From DATFVB01 sp963714035 (GTDB lineage: Bacteria > Acidobacteriota > Thermoanaerobaculia > UBA5066 > DATFVB01), in assembly GCA_963714035.1 (NCBI GenBank), contig OY970224.1, positions 2,480,001 through 2,544,000 on the forward strand: DNA of 64,000 nucleotides, in the 5' to 3' direction. How positions within the stretch are numbered: position 1 is the stretch's first letter; each line of letters begins with the position of its first letter. Under the pieces are notes generated by a model that was not told the origin of the DNA, made no database searches, and worked only from the letters and a program-made list of their open reading frames with translations. Positions 52,681-61,161 of this stretch are shown here, in pieces. The position numbers and the translations under genes were made by a program.

Positions 52681-52689
52681 TAGGAATGG

Positions 52690-52818
52690 CAGGCGCGGCG
52701 ATGCATCGAGCCGGCCGGGCGCGTACGCCACGACCCGCGGCGCTCAACGTACGCCCCGGAACGCCTCGGCCGCGGGCTCGGGCGTCCGCATCCCGGCGGG
52801 CTCGCGCCTCGCCGCGCT
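52690..52818 (+). repeat. Dispersed hairpin element, copy F
   Basis: Starts AGGCGCGGCGATGCATCGAG 10 nt after the preceding stop. The stems GAGCCGGCCGGG / CCCGGCGGGCTC and CGACCCGCGGC / GCCGCGGGCTCG flank an apical CGTAC-GCCCCG-GAACG (one mismatch). The right end is CTCGCGCCTCGCCGCGC. The rest of the gap to 53030 contains CCGGACCCGCCGGACCCG and an AACTCGAAGACTCTCAAGTC fragment (52961-52982) but no gene. Confidence 0.85.
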
Positions 52819-53030
52819 TTCAGGTCGTCGATAACTGAAGTTGCTGGTGTCCCGGTGGCCGCCGGACCCGCCGGACCCGTCTTCCGGCCCGTCTCGCCGC
52901 ACTTCTCTGTGTTTTCCGGGAAGCGAGGCTGAGGCGGCGCCCCCCTCTTCGCTCCGACTCGCAACTCGAAGACTCTCAAGTCGAAACCGGGGACGTGAGT
53001 CCCCGATACAATCGTTCCTTCGGAGGCTTC

Positions 53031-54431
53031 ATGGCCGCATCGGCGAAAGAAGGAAAGCCCGGCGTCCGGATCGAGTCGGACAGCATGGGAACGATCGAAG
53101 TACCCGCCGACCGCTACTGGGGCGCGCAGACGCAGCGGTCGCTCCTGCATTTCGCGATCGGCAACGACGTCATGCCCCGCGAGATCATCCGTGCGTTCGG
53201 AATCGTGAAGAAGGCGGCCGCCCTGGTCAACCTCGATCTGGGAAGGCTTCCTCGGGAGAAGGCGGATGCGATCGTCCGGGCGGCCGACGAGCTGATCGGG
53301 GGAGAGCTCGACGGTCATTTTCCTCTCCGGATCTGGCAGACGGGAAGCGGCACGCAGACCAACATGAACGCCAACGAGGTGATCGGCAACCGGGCCGAAG
53401 AGATCTCCGGCATCGAAAAGATCCATCCGAACGATCACGTCAACATGTCGCAGTCCTCCAACGACACCTATCCGACGGCGATGCACATCGCCGCCGTCGA
53501 GAGGATCCATCGGTCGCTTCTCCCCGCCCTTCAAGAGCTGCGCGACGCGCTCGATGCGAAAGCGAGGGATTTTTCGGACATCGTGAAGATCGGGCGCACG
53601 CACCTCATGGATGCCGTGCCGCTGACACTGGGCCAGGAATTCTCCGGTTACGTCGCGCAGCTCGACGACGACCGCAAGCGGATCGAAAGCGTTCTGCCGT
53701 CGCTCTGCGAGCTCGCCCTCGGCGGCACGGCCGTCGGCACGGGACTCAACACCCATCCGCGATTCGCCGAGCTTTCGGCGAAGAAGATCGCCGAGCTCAC
53801 CGGCCTGCCGTTCGTGACGGCGCCCAACAAGTTCGCCGCGCTCGCCGCGCACGATGCGCTGGTCATGGCGAGCGGGGCCCTTCGGACCCTGGCCGTCTCG
53901 CTCATGAAGATCGCCAACGACTTCCGGTGGCTCGGGTCGGGCCCGCGCGCGGGCCTGGCCGAGCTGATCCTTCCGGCCAACGAGCCGGGATCGTCGATCA
54001 TGCCGGGCAAGGTCAACCCGACGCAGACGGAAGCGCTGACGATGGTCTGCGTCCAGGTGATGGGCAATGACACCGCGATCGCCATCGCCGGGTCACAGGG
54101 CAATTTCGAGCTCAACGTGTTCAAGCCGCTCATCATTCACAATTTCCTGCACTCGGTGCGCCTGCTCTCGGATTCCAGCAGAATGTTCACCGAACACTGC
54201 GTCGTGGGAATCGAGCCCAACCGCGCGCAGATCGACCGGTTCGTCCGGAACTCGCTCATGCTCGTGACGGCGCTCAACCCGAAGATCGGCTACGACAAGG
54301 CCGCGAAAGTCGCCAAGAGGGCTTACGAGGAGAACATCTCCCTTCGCGAGGCGTGCGTGTCGCTGGGATTCCTGACCGGCGAGGAGTTCGACGCGATTGT
54401 GAGGCCCGACCAGATGGTCGGACCTCACTAG
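53031..54431 (+). CDS. fumC: Fumarate hydratase class II
   Basis: A 466-aa iron-independent TCA-cycle fumarase. The hallmarks are RIWQTGSGTQTNMNANEVIG, NMSQSSNDTYPTAMHIAA, KIGRTHLMDAVPLTLGQEF and the signature GSSIMPGKVNPTQTEAL. ATG 53031 has a perfect GGAGG 4 nt upstream and a TACAAT box at 53007-53012, so unlike many neighbours it has a normal leader. A GTG at 52995 is a weaker alternative. Confidence 0.98.
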   Translation: MAASAKEGKPGVRIESDSMGTIEVPADRYWGAQTQRSLLHFAIGNDVMPREIIRAFGIVKKAAALVNLDLGRLPREKADAIVRAADELIGGELDGHFPLRIWQTGSGTQTNMNANEVIGNRAEEISGIEKIHPNDHVNMSQSSNDTYPTAMHIAAVERIHRSLLPALQELRDALDAKARDFSDIVKIGRTHLMDAVPLTLGQEFSGYVAQLDDDRKRIESVLPSLCELALGGTAVGTGLNTHPRFAELSAKKIAELTGLPFVTAPNKFAALAAHDALVMASGALRTLAVSLMKIANDFRWLGSGPRAGLAELILPANEPGSSIMPGKVNPTQTEALTMVCVQVMGNDTAIAIAGSQGNFELNVFKPLIIHNFLHSVRLLSDSSRMFTEHCVVGIEPNRAQIDRFVRNSLMLVTALNPKIGYDKAAKVAKRAYEENISLREACVSLGFLTGEEFDAIVRPDQMVGPH

Positions 54432-54843
54432 GCTGGCTCGCGATACGGGTCGTTATACGGGCTCGGGCAGCCTGCCGCCGACCAAGTGCCCCGGAACGGG
54501 AATAACGGTAGCGGCGCGCCTGCGGCTTGCGAAGGAGCTCAATGTCGGGCGTCGGGAGCAGATGCCGTTGCGCATCGGGCCCGGGGCGCGACGCAGAGAT
54601 CGTTCGCAATGCGCTGGCGCCCTTCGGGTTCGGGCGGAGCAGGGTCATCGGCGGTGTTGCCGCGGCTAGACGATCGCTACGGCATCGCCTTCGCCGCGTC
54701 GCCTTGCCGCTGACCCCGCGGCGCCCCGAACGCCGCTATCGCTATTCCCGTTCCCGGGCACCTAACGTACGTCTTCGGTACGCCTCGGCCGCCGGCAGGC
54801 TGCCCGAGCCCGTCTTCCAACCCGTCTCGCCGCGCCTTCAGGT
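54432..54843 (+). repeat. Dispersed hairpin element, copy G, long form with insertion
   Basis: The outer arms CGGGCTCGGGCAGCCTGCCG (from 54458) and CGGCAGGCTGCCCGAGCCCG (ending 54812) pair at 24 of 26 positions. A second pair of 31-bp arms, 54486-54516 and 54731-54761, matches at 28 of 31 and encloses about 215 bp with no evident gene. The family's apical hairpin CGTAC-GTCTTCG-GTACG (54766-54782) sits on the 3' side, giving a predicted three-way junction. The CCGTTATACGG-like sub-hairpin of copy C recurs as CGTTATACGG at 54451. Confidence 0.8.
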
Positions 54844-54905
54844 CATCTGAACCGAGTTGCTCCAGGCTCAACGGGCGGCGTGGCGCGGCAGCTTCGGCGG
54901 AGCCC

Positions 54906-54935
54906 CGTCATTGCGAGCGAAGCGAAGCAATCTTC
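54906..54935. repeat. CGTCATTGCGAGC palindrome, left half
   Basis: CGTCATTGCGAGCGAAGCGA followed by AGCAATC is the intact left half of the class seen degenerate at 42224-42332. A GCGGAGGATGACAG remnant near 54988 may be the right half and supplies the ribosome-binding site of the next gene. Confidence 0.6.
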
Positions 54936-55003
54936 AAAGGAATTTCCGGCGGACCGCACACGGCATCCGCCTTGCACTGCGTCCTCTGCGGAGGATGACA
55001 GCG

Positions 55004-55189
55004 ATGCAAGCGCAAGCGATTCTGGAAGAAATTCACCCGCCGGCTCCGGCGGTCAGCTCGATGGGACTCTTCATGCCCTGCCCGCGCTGCGGACGAGAGG
55101 CGTTGATGTTCGTCGAGCACGACTTCACGGTCTACGAGCATCGCCCGAGCGTGGGCGACGAGACCCGCGAGGTCTGCATCCTGCCTTAG
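55004..55189 (+). CDS. CPxC mini-protein 1
   Basis: A 61-aa protein of unknown function. Its core is MPCPRCGREALMFVEHDF, TVYEHRPSVGDETREVCILP at the C-terminus. One CPRC pair and a third Cys near the end could bind a metal. It closely parallels the next gene and was probably produced by tandem duplication. ATG 55004 has GGAGG about 10 nt upstream; an in-frame ATG at 54995 overlaps that site. Confidence 0.7.
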   Translation: MQAQAILEEIHPPAPAVSSMGLFMPCPRCGREALMFVEHDFTVYEHRPSVGDETREVCILP

Positions 55190-55201
55190 GAGGGAGCGCG
55201 C

Positions 55202-55414
55202 ATGGACCTGGAAACGGCTTTCGAGGATTACACCGACATGGCCGAGGGCTCCCGCACCTCCGACGGATCGGTCGTGGCGCGGTGTCCCCGGTGCCAGCGA
55301 ACGGGGAGATTCATCGAGCGGCCGGGCGGAGTCGCGACGTACGACCACCGGCAGATCGGACCGGACGAGACCCGCGAGACCTGCGTGATTCCCGGACCGC
55401 AGATCCGGATCTAG
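55202..55414 (+). CDS. CPxC mini-protein 2 (paralogue)
   Basis: A 70-aa paralogue of the preceding gene, 12 nt downstream with an AGGAGGGAG ribosome-binding site. The shared layout is CPRC-x-R, a YDHR/YEHR motif, and G-DETRE-C-I/V-x-P (here RCPRCQRTGRF, TYDHRQIGPDETRETCVIPG). The acidic N-terminus MDLETAFEDYTDMAEG replaces the Ala/Pro-rich one of copy 1. Function unknown. Confidence 0.72.
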   Translation: MDLETAFEDYTDMAEGSRTSDGSVVARCPRCQRTGRFIERPGGVATYDHRQIGPDETRETCVIPGPQIRI

Positions 55415-55426
55415 ATCCGGCCGCGC

Positions 55427-56563
55427 CTACTTCTCTTCGGAGGGCGAGGCTTCGGCCGAGGCGGGCGCGAGGAAGGCCTCGACTTCGCCGTGGATTCCGA
55501 AACCGCCGTCGTCGATCGCCCCGATCCCGCCATCGTACGAATAGGCGCCCGACCGGAAGTCGGCCTTTCCGAGCCGATGCACGAACTCCTGCATCGAGAT
55601 CACCGACGGCGACATGTTCGTGACGGCGAACAACAGGAACCCGTCTCCGTCGGGCGCCGGCGGCGCGAAATCGGGGAACTTCTTCCGGAGGGCATCGACG
55701 TCGCAGAGGTCGGAAGGGATCGCGGACTTCCAGGCCGCGTCGTCCCAGCTCTCCGGTCCGGAAATCGTCGCGTGGAACTTCGTCGACTGGCCGCGTTTCA
55801 GCTTCAGCTGGTCGGCGCTCATCGCGATCTTCAGGACCGCCACACGAATCTCGGCCCGCCGTCCGCCGTCCTCGACCACGATCGTCGCGTAGCCCGCGGA
55901 CGCGTCGTCCGGAACCTCGAAGAAAACCGAGCGCGGGTTCTCGGCGACGATCCGCGCGGGCTTCCCGCCGATCGACACCTTCGTCTTCGTCCCGTCCCCG
56001 GAAAGCGCGCCGCGCACGACGCTCGTCCGGCCGGCGACGGCGATCGGCGGAGTCTCGAACCGGTTGGGCGCGACGCTCGTTCCGAAGTCGGGGAGCCGGA
56101 CGTCCGGGATCCGCAGCGTCTGATCGATCACCGCCTTCTTCTGATCGGGGCGCCGCACGATCACGTGGACGGCGTCGGTCGGACCGTCGAGCCGAAAGCG
56201 GTACGTCGACGGAAAATGGAGAGCTTTGCCGTCTCCGAAATCGATCGTGGTTCCCGGCGGGAAAGTCGGCCGATTCTTGCTTCCCTCCACCCTGTAGTGA
56301 AGCGTCTGCACGCCCGGAACGGATTCGACCGGCCCGGGTCCCGGAACGCCCGGCGTCATCGTCAGCAGTTCGTCGCTGTGCCGCGACGACGGGAGCTGCA
56401 GGATCATCTCGTTCGTGATCGCGGTCTGAATGCTGGCCTGAGCCGTGTCGATCATCGGGGCCGCGCCGGTGACGACGACTTCGGCGGAAAGAGCCGATCC
56501 GACGAGAGCGATCGCCGCCGCGAGGAGCGGCGCTCGCCGGAAGCGGAACGCGAGCGTTTTCAT
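55427..56563 (-). CDS. Secreted protein with TonB-plug-like N-terminus, unknown function
   Basis: A 378-aa exported protein (signal FRRAPLLAAAIALVGSALSA). The first mature residues VVVTGAAPMIDTAQASIQTA, then EMILQLPSSRHSDELLTMTP with GV, resemble the plug-domain start of Acidobacterial Oar-type TonB receptors, but no barrel follows. The rest contains beta-rich segments including an IPT/TIG-like stretch (TKVSIGGKPARIVAENPRSV, FFEVPDDASAGYATIVVEDG). A role as a truncated receptor-derived surface protein is speculation. Confidence 0.7.
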   Translation of the reverse strand: MKTLAFRFRRAPLLAAAIALVGSALSAEVVVTGAAPMIDTAQASIQTAITNEMILQLPSSRHSDELLTMTPGVPGPGPVESVPGVQTLHYRVEGSKNRPTFPPGTTIDFGDGKALHFPSTYRFRLDGPTDAVHVIVRRPDQKKAVIDQTLRIPDVRLPDFGTSVAPNRFETPPIAVAGRTSVVRGALSGDGTKTKVSIGGKPARIVAENPRSVFFEVPDDASAGYATIVVEDGGRRAEIRVAVLKIAMSADQLKLKRGQSTKFHATISGPESWDDAAWKSAIPSDLCDVDALRKKFPDFAPPAPDGDGFLLFAVTNMSPSVISMQEFVHRLGKADFRSGAYSYDGGIGAIDDGGFGIHGEVEAFLAPASAEASPSEEK

Positions 56564-56680
56564 TCGTTTTCTCTCTTCGAGCGGATTCTAACGCGCGCCC
56601 TTCAGACCGCGCCGGCGGCGAGGGGGCGCCGGGCGGGCGCATGGTATCGTGCCGTACTCATCGGATTTCGGGAGGACCCC

Positions 56681-58909
56681 ATGGAATCGCTGGTCGGCCA
56701 GACCATCGCTCACTACAAGATCGTCGGCATGCTGGGCTCGGGCGGCATGGGCGCCGTCTATGAGGCCGAGGACGCCGAGCTCGGCCGCCGTGTGGCGATC
56801 AAGGTCCTTTCCGCCGATCTGAAGAACCAGGCGTCCATGCTCGAGCGGTTCAAGCGCGAGGCGCGGGCCGCTTCCGCCCTGAATCACCCCGGCATCTGCA
56901 CCGTTTTCGCGATCGAGCAGCACGACGGGCAGCCCTTCATCGTCATGGAGCTGATCAAGGGCGCCACACTCGCCGAGAAAATGGGCCGGCAGGCGTTCGA
57001 AACCGTTCCGCTCCTCGATCTCGGAATCCAGATCGCCGACGCGCTCGAGTCGGCGCACTCCAAGGGAATCGCCCACCGGGACCTGAAACCCGCGAACCTG
57101 ATGATCAACGACCGGGGCCAGGTGAAGATCCTCGACTTCGGTCTCGCCAAGGTCGAAGTCGCGTTCGCGGTGAAGGCCGGCGACGACTCGAATTTCGAGA
57201 CGGCGATCGGCGGCGGCCCGCTGACGATGACCGGAACGGTGATGGGGACGGTCCATTACATGTCTCCGGAGCAGGCGCGCGGCCAGCTGACCGACGCGCG
57301 AACCGACATCTTTTCGCTCGGAGCGGTGCTCTATCAGATGGCGACCGGCACGCTGCCGTTTCAGGGCGACACCCAGGCGGTGGTGTTCGACGCCATCCTG
57401 AACCGGGATCCTCTGCCGCTGGCCCAGGTCAATCCCGCGCAGCCGCCCGAGCTCGGAAGGATCATCGGCCGCGCGCTCGAGAAGGACCGCGCGATGCGGT
57501 ATCAGAGCGCGACGGACCTGAAGACCGAGCTGCTCCGCTTGAAGAGGGACATCGACTCGGGCCCCAAGCGCGCGGCGGAGATTTCCGATTCCCGGGCCGG
57601 GGCCGCGAAGGCGGCGGAGAAGTCCGTCGCGGTGCTCTATTTCGAGAACCTCTCGGGCGTCAAGGAAGACGAGTACTTCCGCGACGGAATCACCGAGGAC
57701 ATCATCGCGGAGCTCTCTAAAATCGAGGGTCTCAAGGTCTTCTCGCGGCCCACCGTCCTGACGTATCGCGACAAGCCGGCCACTCCGGCGCAGATCGGCC
57801 AGCAGCTCGGCGCGGCCTACGTTCTCGCCGGGAGCCTCCGCCGGGCGGGGAACCGCCTCCGGATCAGCGCCCAGCTCGTCGATACGCACACCGATTTCCC
57901 GCTCTGGATCGAACGCTACGACCGGGAGCTGCAGGACGTCTTCGAGGTGCAGGACGAGATCGCGCGAAAGATCGCCGGGGCGCTTCGCCTGACCCTCAGT
58001 CCGAAGGAGGAAAAGGCGATCGCGGCGCGCCCGACCGAGAACCTGCAGGCGTACGACTTCTTTCTCCGGGGCCGGAGCTACGCGCGGCGCCGCACGCGTC
58101 AGGACCTCGAGTTCGCGCTCCAGATGTACGAGAACGCCGTGGCCCAGGACCCGGGCTTCGCGCTCGCCTACGCCGGAATCGCGAGCGTTTGCTCGATCTA
58201 TCACTTCGATTACGAGCGAACGCCGAAGTGGATGGAGAAAGCGCTGGCGGCTTCGGAGCGGGCGAGCGCGCTCGGCCGGGATCTCCCCGAAGTCCGCGTG
58301 GCGGAGGCCTGGGTGCTCCACGGGGAGGGGAAGAACGCCGAAGCGCAGGCGATCGTCCGCGCCGTCGTCGCCGCGAAGCCCGATTGCGAAGGGGCCTACT
58401 ACCTCCTCGGGCGCTCGCTCTTCAGCTCCGGTCACTACCAGGAGCTCGTCGACGTGGCCGATTCCGCGATCGACGCCTCTGGGGAGGACTACAGCGTGTT
58501 CGTGCCGATCACGAACGCGCTTTCCGCCCTCGGCAAGGAAGACCAGATGCGGAACGTTCGCCAGCGCGCGATCCAGACCCTCGAGAACCAGATCGCGCGG
58601 GTTCCGGAAGACGCGCGCGCGCGGTCGCTCGTGGCCAACTTCTACGCGCAGATCGATCGCGGCGACGATGCCGCCCGCGAGATGCAGTTCGCTGTCGCGT
58701 TGCGCCCCACGGATCCCACGATGCACTACAACACGGCGTGTACGTACTGCGCTCTCGGGCGGAAGACGGAGGCGCTCGCCTCGCTGAGAAAGGCGTGGGA
58801 GTTCGGCTATCGCGATTCCGTGTGGGTGCGGCGGGACCCGGACCTCGAGCTTCTTCACGACGAGCCCGAGTTCGACAAGCTCTACCCGGAGAAACCCGTC
58901 GGGAGCTGA
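56681..58909 (+). CDS. Ser/Thr protein kinase with TolB-like and TPR domains, paralogue 1
   Basis: A 742-aa Hanks-type kinase. The kinase domain (about 12-290) has G-loop GSGGMGAVYEAED, VAIK lysine 41, HRDLKPAN (132-139), DFG (152-154) and MSPEQARGQL. From about 313 a TolB/FlgO-like domain (SVAVLYFENLSG, GITEDIIAELSKI, YVLAGSLRRAG) follows, then TPR helices (about 450-730). No transmembrane segment is seen. GGAGG precedes the ATG. It starts an array of four co-directional paralogues. Confidence 0.95.
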   Translation: MESLVGQTIAHYKIVGMLGSGGMGAVYEAEDAELGRRVAIKVLSADLKNQASMLERFKREARAASALNHPGICTVFAIEQHDGQPFIVMELIKGATLAEKMGRQAFETVPLLDLGIQIADALESAHSKGIAHRDLKPANLMINDRGQVKILDFGLAKVEVAFAVKAGDDSNFETAIGGGPLTMTGTVMGTVHYMSPEQARGQLTDARTDIFSLGAVLYQMATGTLPFQGDTQAVVFDAILNRDPLPLAQVNPAQPPELGRIIGRALEKDRAMRYQSATDLKTELLRLKRDIDSGPKRAAEISDSRAGAAKAAEKSVAVLYFENLSGVKEDEYFRDGITEDIIAELSKIEGLKVFSRPTVLTYRDKPATPAQIGQQLGAAYVLAGSLRRAGNRLRISAQLVDTHTDFPLWIERYDRELQDVFEVQDEIARKIAGALRLTLSPKEEKAIAARPTENLQAYDFFLRGRSYARRRTRQDLEFALQMYENAVAQDPGFALAYAGIASVCSIYHFDYERTPKWMEKALAASERASALGRDLPEVRVAEAWVLHGEGKNAEAQAIVRAVVAAKPDCEGAYYLLGRSLFSSGHYQELVDVADSAIDASGEDYSVFVPITNALSALGKEDQMRNVRQRAIQTLENQIARVPEDARARSLVANFYAQIDRGDDAAREMQFAVALRPTDPTMHYNTACTYCALGRKTEALASLRKAWEFGYRDSVWVRRDPDLELLHDEPEFDKLYPEKPVGS

Positions 58910-58931
58910 GCGGGACCACAGGAGGCATTCC

Positions 58932-61160
58932 ATGGAATCCCTGGTCGGCCAGACCATTGCTCACTACAAGATCGTCGGGCTGCTCGGCTCCGGCGGCATG
59001 GGTACCGTCTACGAGGCGGAGGACACCGATCTCGGCCGGCACGTCGCGATCAAGGTCCTCTCCGCGAGTCTCCAGGACGACGCGCCGATGCTCGAGCGCT
59101 TCAAGCGCGAGGCGCGGGCGGCTTCGTCGCTGAATCATCCGGGGATCTGCACGGTTTTCTCGATCGAACAGCACGGCGGGCGGCCCTTCATCGTGATGGA
59201 GATGATCAAGGGCTCCACGCTCGCCGAGAAGATGGGGCACCAGCCGTTCGAGATCGGCCAGCTCCTCGACTTCGGGACGCAGATCGCGGACGCGCTCGAA
59301 TCGGCCCACTCGAAGGGGATCGCGCACCGGGACCTGAAGCCCGCCAACGTCATGATCAACGACCGGGGGCAGGTGAAGATCCTGGATTTCGGGCTGGCGA
59401 AGATCGAGGCCGCCGCGGTTCAGAAGGGCGAAGACGTCTCGAACCTCGAAACGGCGGTCGGCTCGGGCCCGCTGACCGTCGCCGGCACGGTGATGGGGAC
59501 GGTGCACTACATGTCGCCGGAACAGACCCGGGGTCAATTGACCGACGCTCGCACCGATCTCTTCTCGCTCGGCGCGGTGCTCTACCAGATGGCGACGGGC
59601 GAGCTGCCGTTCCAGGGGGACACCGACGCCGTCGTCTACGAAGCGATCATGAACCGGGACCCGAAGCCCCTTTCGGAAGCCAACCCGTCCATGCCTCCGG
59701 CGCTCGGGCCGGTCCTGGACAAGGCCCTGGAGAAAGACCGCGAGCTGCGCTACCAGACGGCCACCGATCTCAAGACCGACCTGCTGCGCCTGAAGCGGAG
59801 GCTCGAGTCGGGCTCGAAAAAGGCCGCCGAGCTCGCCGATTCCCGGGGAGGCGCGGCGAAGGCCGCCGAGAAGTCCGTGGCCGTTCTGTATTTCGAGAAC
59901 CTGAGCGGCGCGAGCGAGGACGAATACCTTCGCGACGGGATCACCGAAGACATCATCACCGAGCTGTCGAAGATCAAGGGGCTGAAGGTCCTCTCGCGCC
60001 AGGCCGTGTCCCCGTTCCGGGACAAGCCGGTGGCGACCGCCCAGGTGGGCCAGCAGTTGAAGGCCGCCTGCGTCCTCGCGGGGAGCATCCGGCGCGGCGG
60101 AAGCCGGCTGCGGATCAGCGCCCAGCTCCTCGACGCCGGAACGGATTCGCTCCTCTGGAGCGAGCGCTACGACCGGGAGATGGCCGACGTCTTCACCGTG
60201 CAGGACGAGATCGCCCGCAAGATCGCGGAGGCGCTGCGCGTCACGTTGAGCCCGCAGGAACAGGCGGCGATCGCCGCCAAGCCTACCGAGAATGCGCACG
60301 CCTACGATCTGTATCTTCGGGGCCGAAGCTACGCCCGGCGCCTCACCCGGCAGGACCTCGAGTTCGCCCTGCAGATGTACGAGAACGCCGTGGAACAGGA
60401 CGAGGGTTTCGCGCTCGCTTATGCGGCGATTGCCAACGTTTGCGCCGTTTACCATTACGTTCACGAGCGCAAGACGTCCTGGCTCGATCGCGCGCGCGCG
60501 GCGGCGGAGAATGCCACCCGGCTCTCGCCGGACCTTCCGGAAGTGAAGGTGGCGCAGGCCTGGATCCTGTATGCGAGCGGCGAGTACGAGCCCGTCATCC
60601 GGATCGTGCGGGAGGTGGTCGCGCGCAAGCGCGACACGGAGAGCGCCTACTACCTGCTCCTGCGGGCGCTCTTCTCCGGCGGGCAGTATCAGGAGATCGC
60701 GAGTGTCGCGGAGGAGGCGATCGAGGCGAGCGGGACGGATTACAACGTCTACGTTCCGATCCTGAACGCCCTGGGCGCGCTCGGCAAGCAGGAGGCGCTG
60801 AAGAACCTCCGGCAGAGGGCGATGCAGGCGCTCGAAACCCAGATCCGGGAGGTTCCGGAGGATGCGCGCGCGCGGATTCTTCTCTCCAACCAGTACGCTT
60901 CCGAAGGCCGGATCGACGATGCCGTCCGCGAGGCGAACTTCGCCATGGTGCTTCGCCCGACCGATTCCCACGTGCACTACAACGCGGCGTGCACCTTTTG
61001 CATCATGAACAAGAAGGCCGAGGCGATGGACGCGCTCGCGAAGGCCTGGCGCGCCGGGTTCCACGATTCGGAATGGGTGCGCCGCGACCCCGACCTCGCC
61101 CTGCTCCACGACCTGCCCGAGTTCGACAAGCTCTATCCGAAGAAATCGGAAGGTATCTGA
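58932..61160 (+). CDS. Ser/Thr protein kinase with TolB-like and TPR domains, paralogue 2
   Basis: A 742-aa paralogue of the preceding gene, 22 nt downstream. All kinase motifs are intact: GSGGMGTVYEAED, VAIKVLS, HRDLKPANVMIND, DFGLAKIEA. The TolB-like domain (AVLYFENLSGASEDEYLRDG) and TPR region (YDLYLRGRSYARRLTRQDLE) follow. The first 14 residues are identical to copy 1. Divergence is concentrated in the activation-loop insert (AAVQKGEDVSNLETAVGSGP) and the TPR C-terminus, perhaps separating inputs. Confidence 0.95.
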   Translation: MESLVGQTIAHYKIVGLLGSGGMGTVYEAEDTDLGRHVAIKVLSASLQDDAPMLERFKREARAASSLNHPGICTVFSIEQHGGRPFIVMEMIKGSTLAEKMGHQPFEIGQLLDFGTQIADALESAHSKGIAHRDLKPANVMINDRGQVKILDFGLAKIEAAAVQKGEDVSNLETAVGSGPLTVAGTVMGTVHYMSPEQTRGQLTDARTDLFSLGAVLYQMATGELPFQGDTDAVVYEAIMNRDPKPLSEANPSMPPALGPVLDKALEKDRELRYQTATDLKTDLLRLKRRLESGSKKAAELADSRGGAAKAAEKSVAVLYFENLSGASEDEYLRDGITEDIITELSKIKGLKVLSRQAVSPFRDKPVATAQVGQQLKAACVLAGSIRRGGSRLRISAQLLDAGTDSLLWSERYDREMADVFTVQDEIARKIAEALRVTLSPQEQAAIAAKPTENAHAYDLYLRGRSYARRLTRQDLEFALQMYENAVEQDEGFALAYAAIANVCAVYHYVHERKTSWLDRARAAAENATRLSPDLPEVKVAQAWILYASGEYEPVIRIVREVVARKRDTESAYYLLLRALFSGGQYQEIASVAEEAIEASGTDYNVYVPILNALGALGKQEALKNLRQRAMQALETQIREVPEDARARILLSNQYASEGRIDDAVREANFAMVLRPTDSHVHYNAACTFCIMNKKAEAMDALAKAWRAGFHDSEWVRRDPDLALLHDLPEFDKLYPKKSEGI

Positions 61161-61161
61161 G

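Noticed and set aside
49360..52731. 1123-aa minus-strand ORF opposite the BNR-repeat protein
   Set aside because: Its translation shows no domain and is the complement of a gene with clear signal peptide and repeats.
54527..54850. Small ORFs inside the long hairpin copy after fumC
   Set aside because: They run through the inverted-repeat arms, have no good ribosome-binding site and encode Arg-rich sequence.
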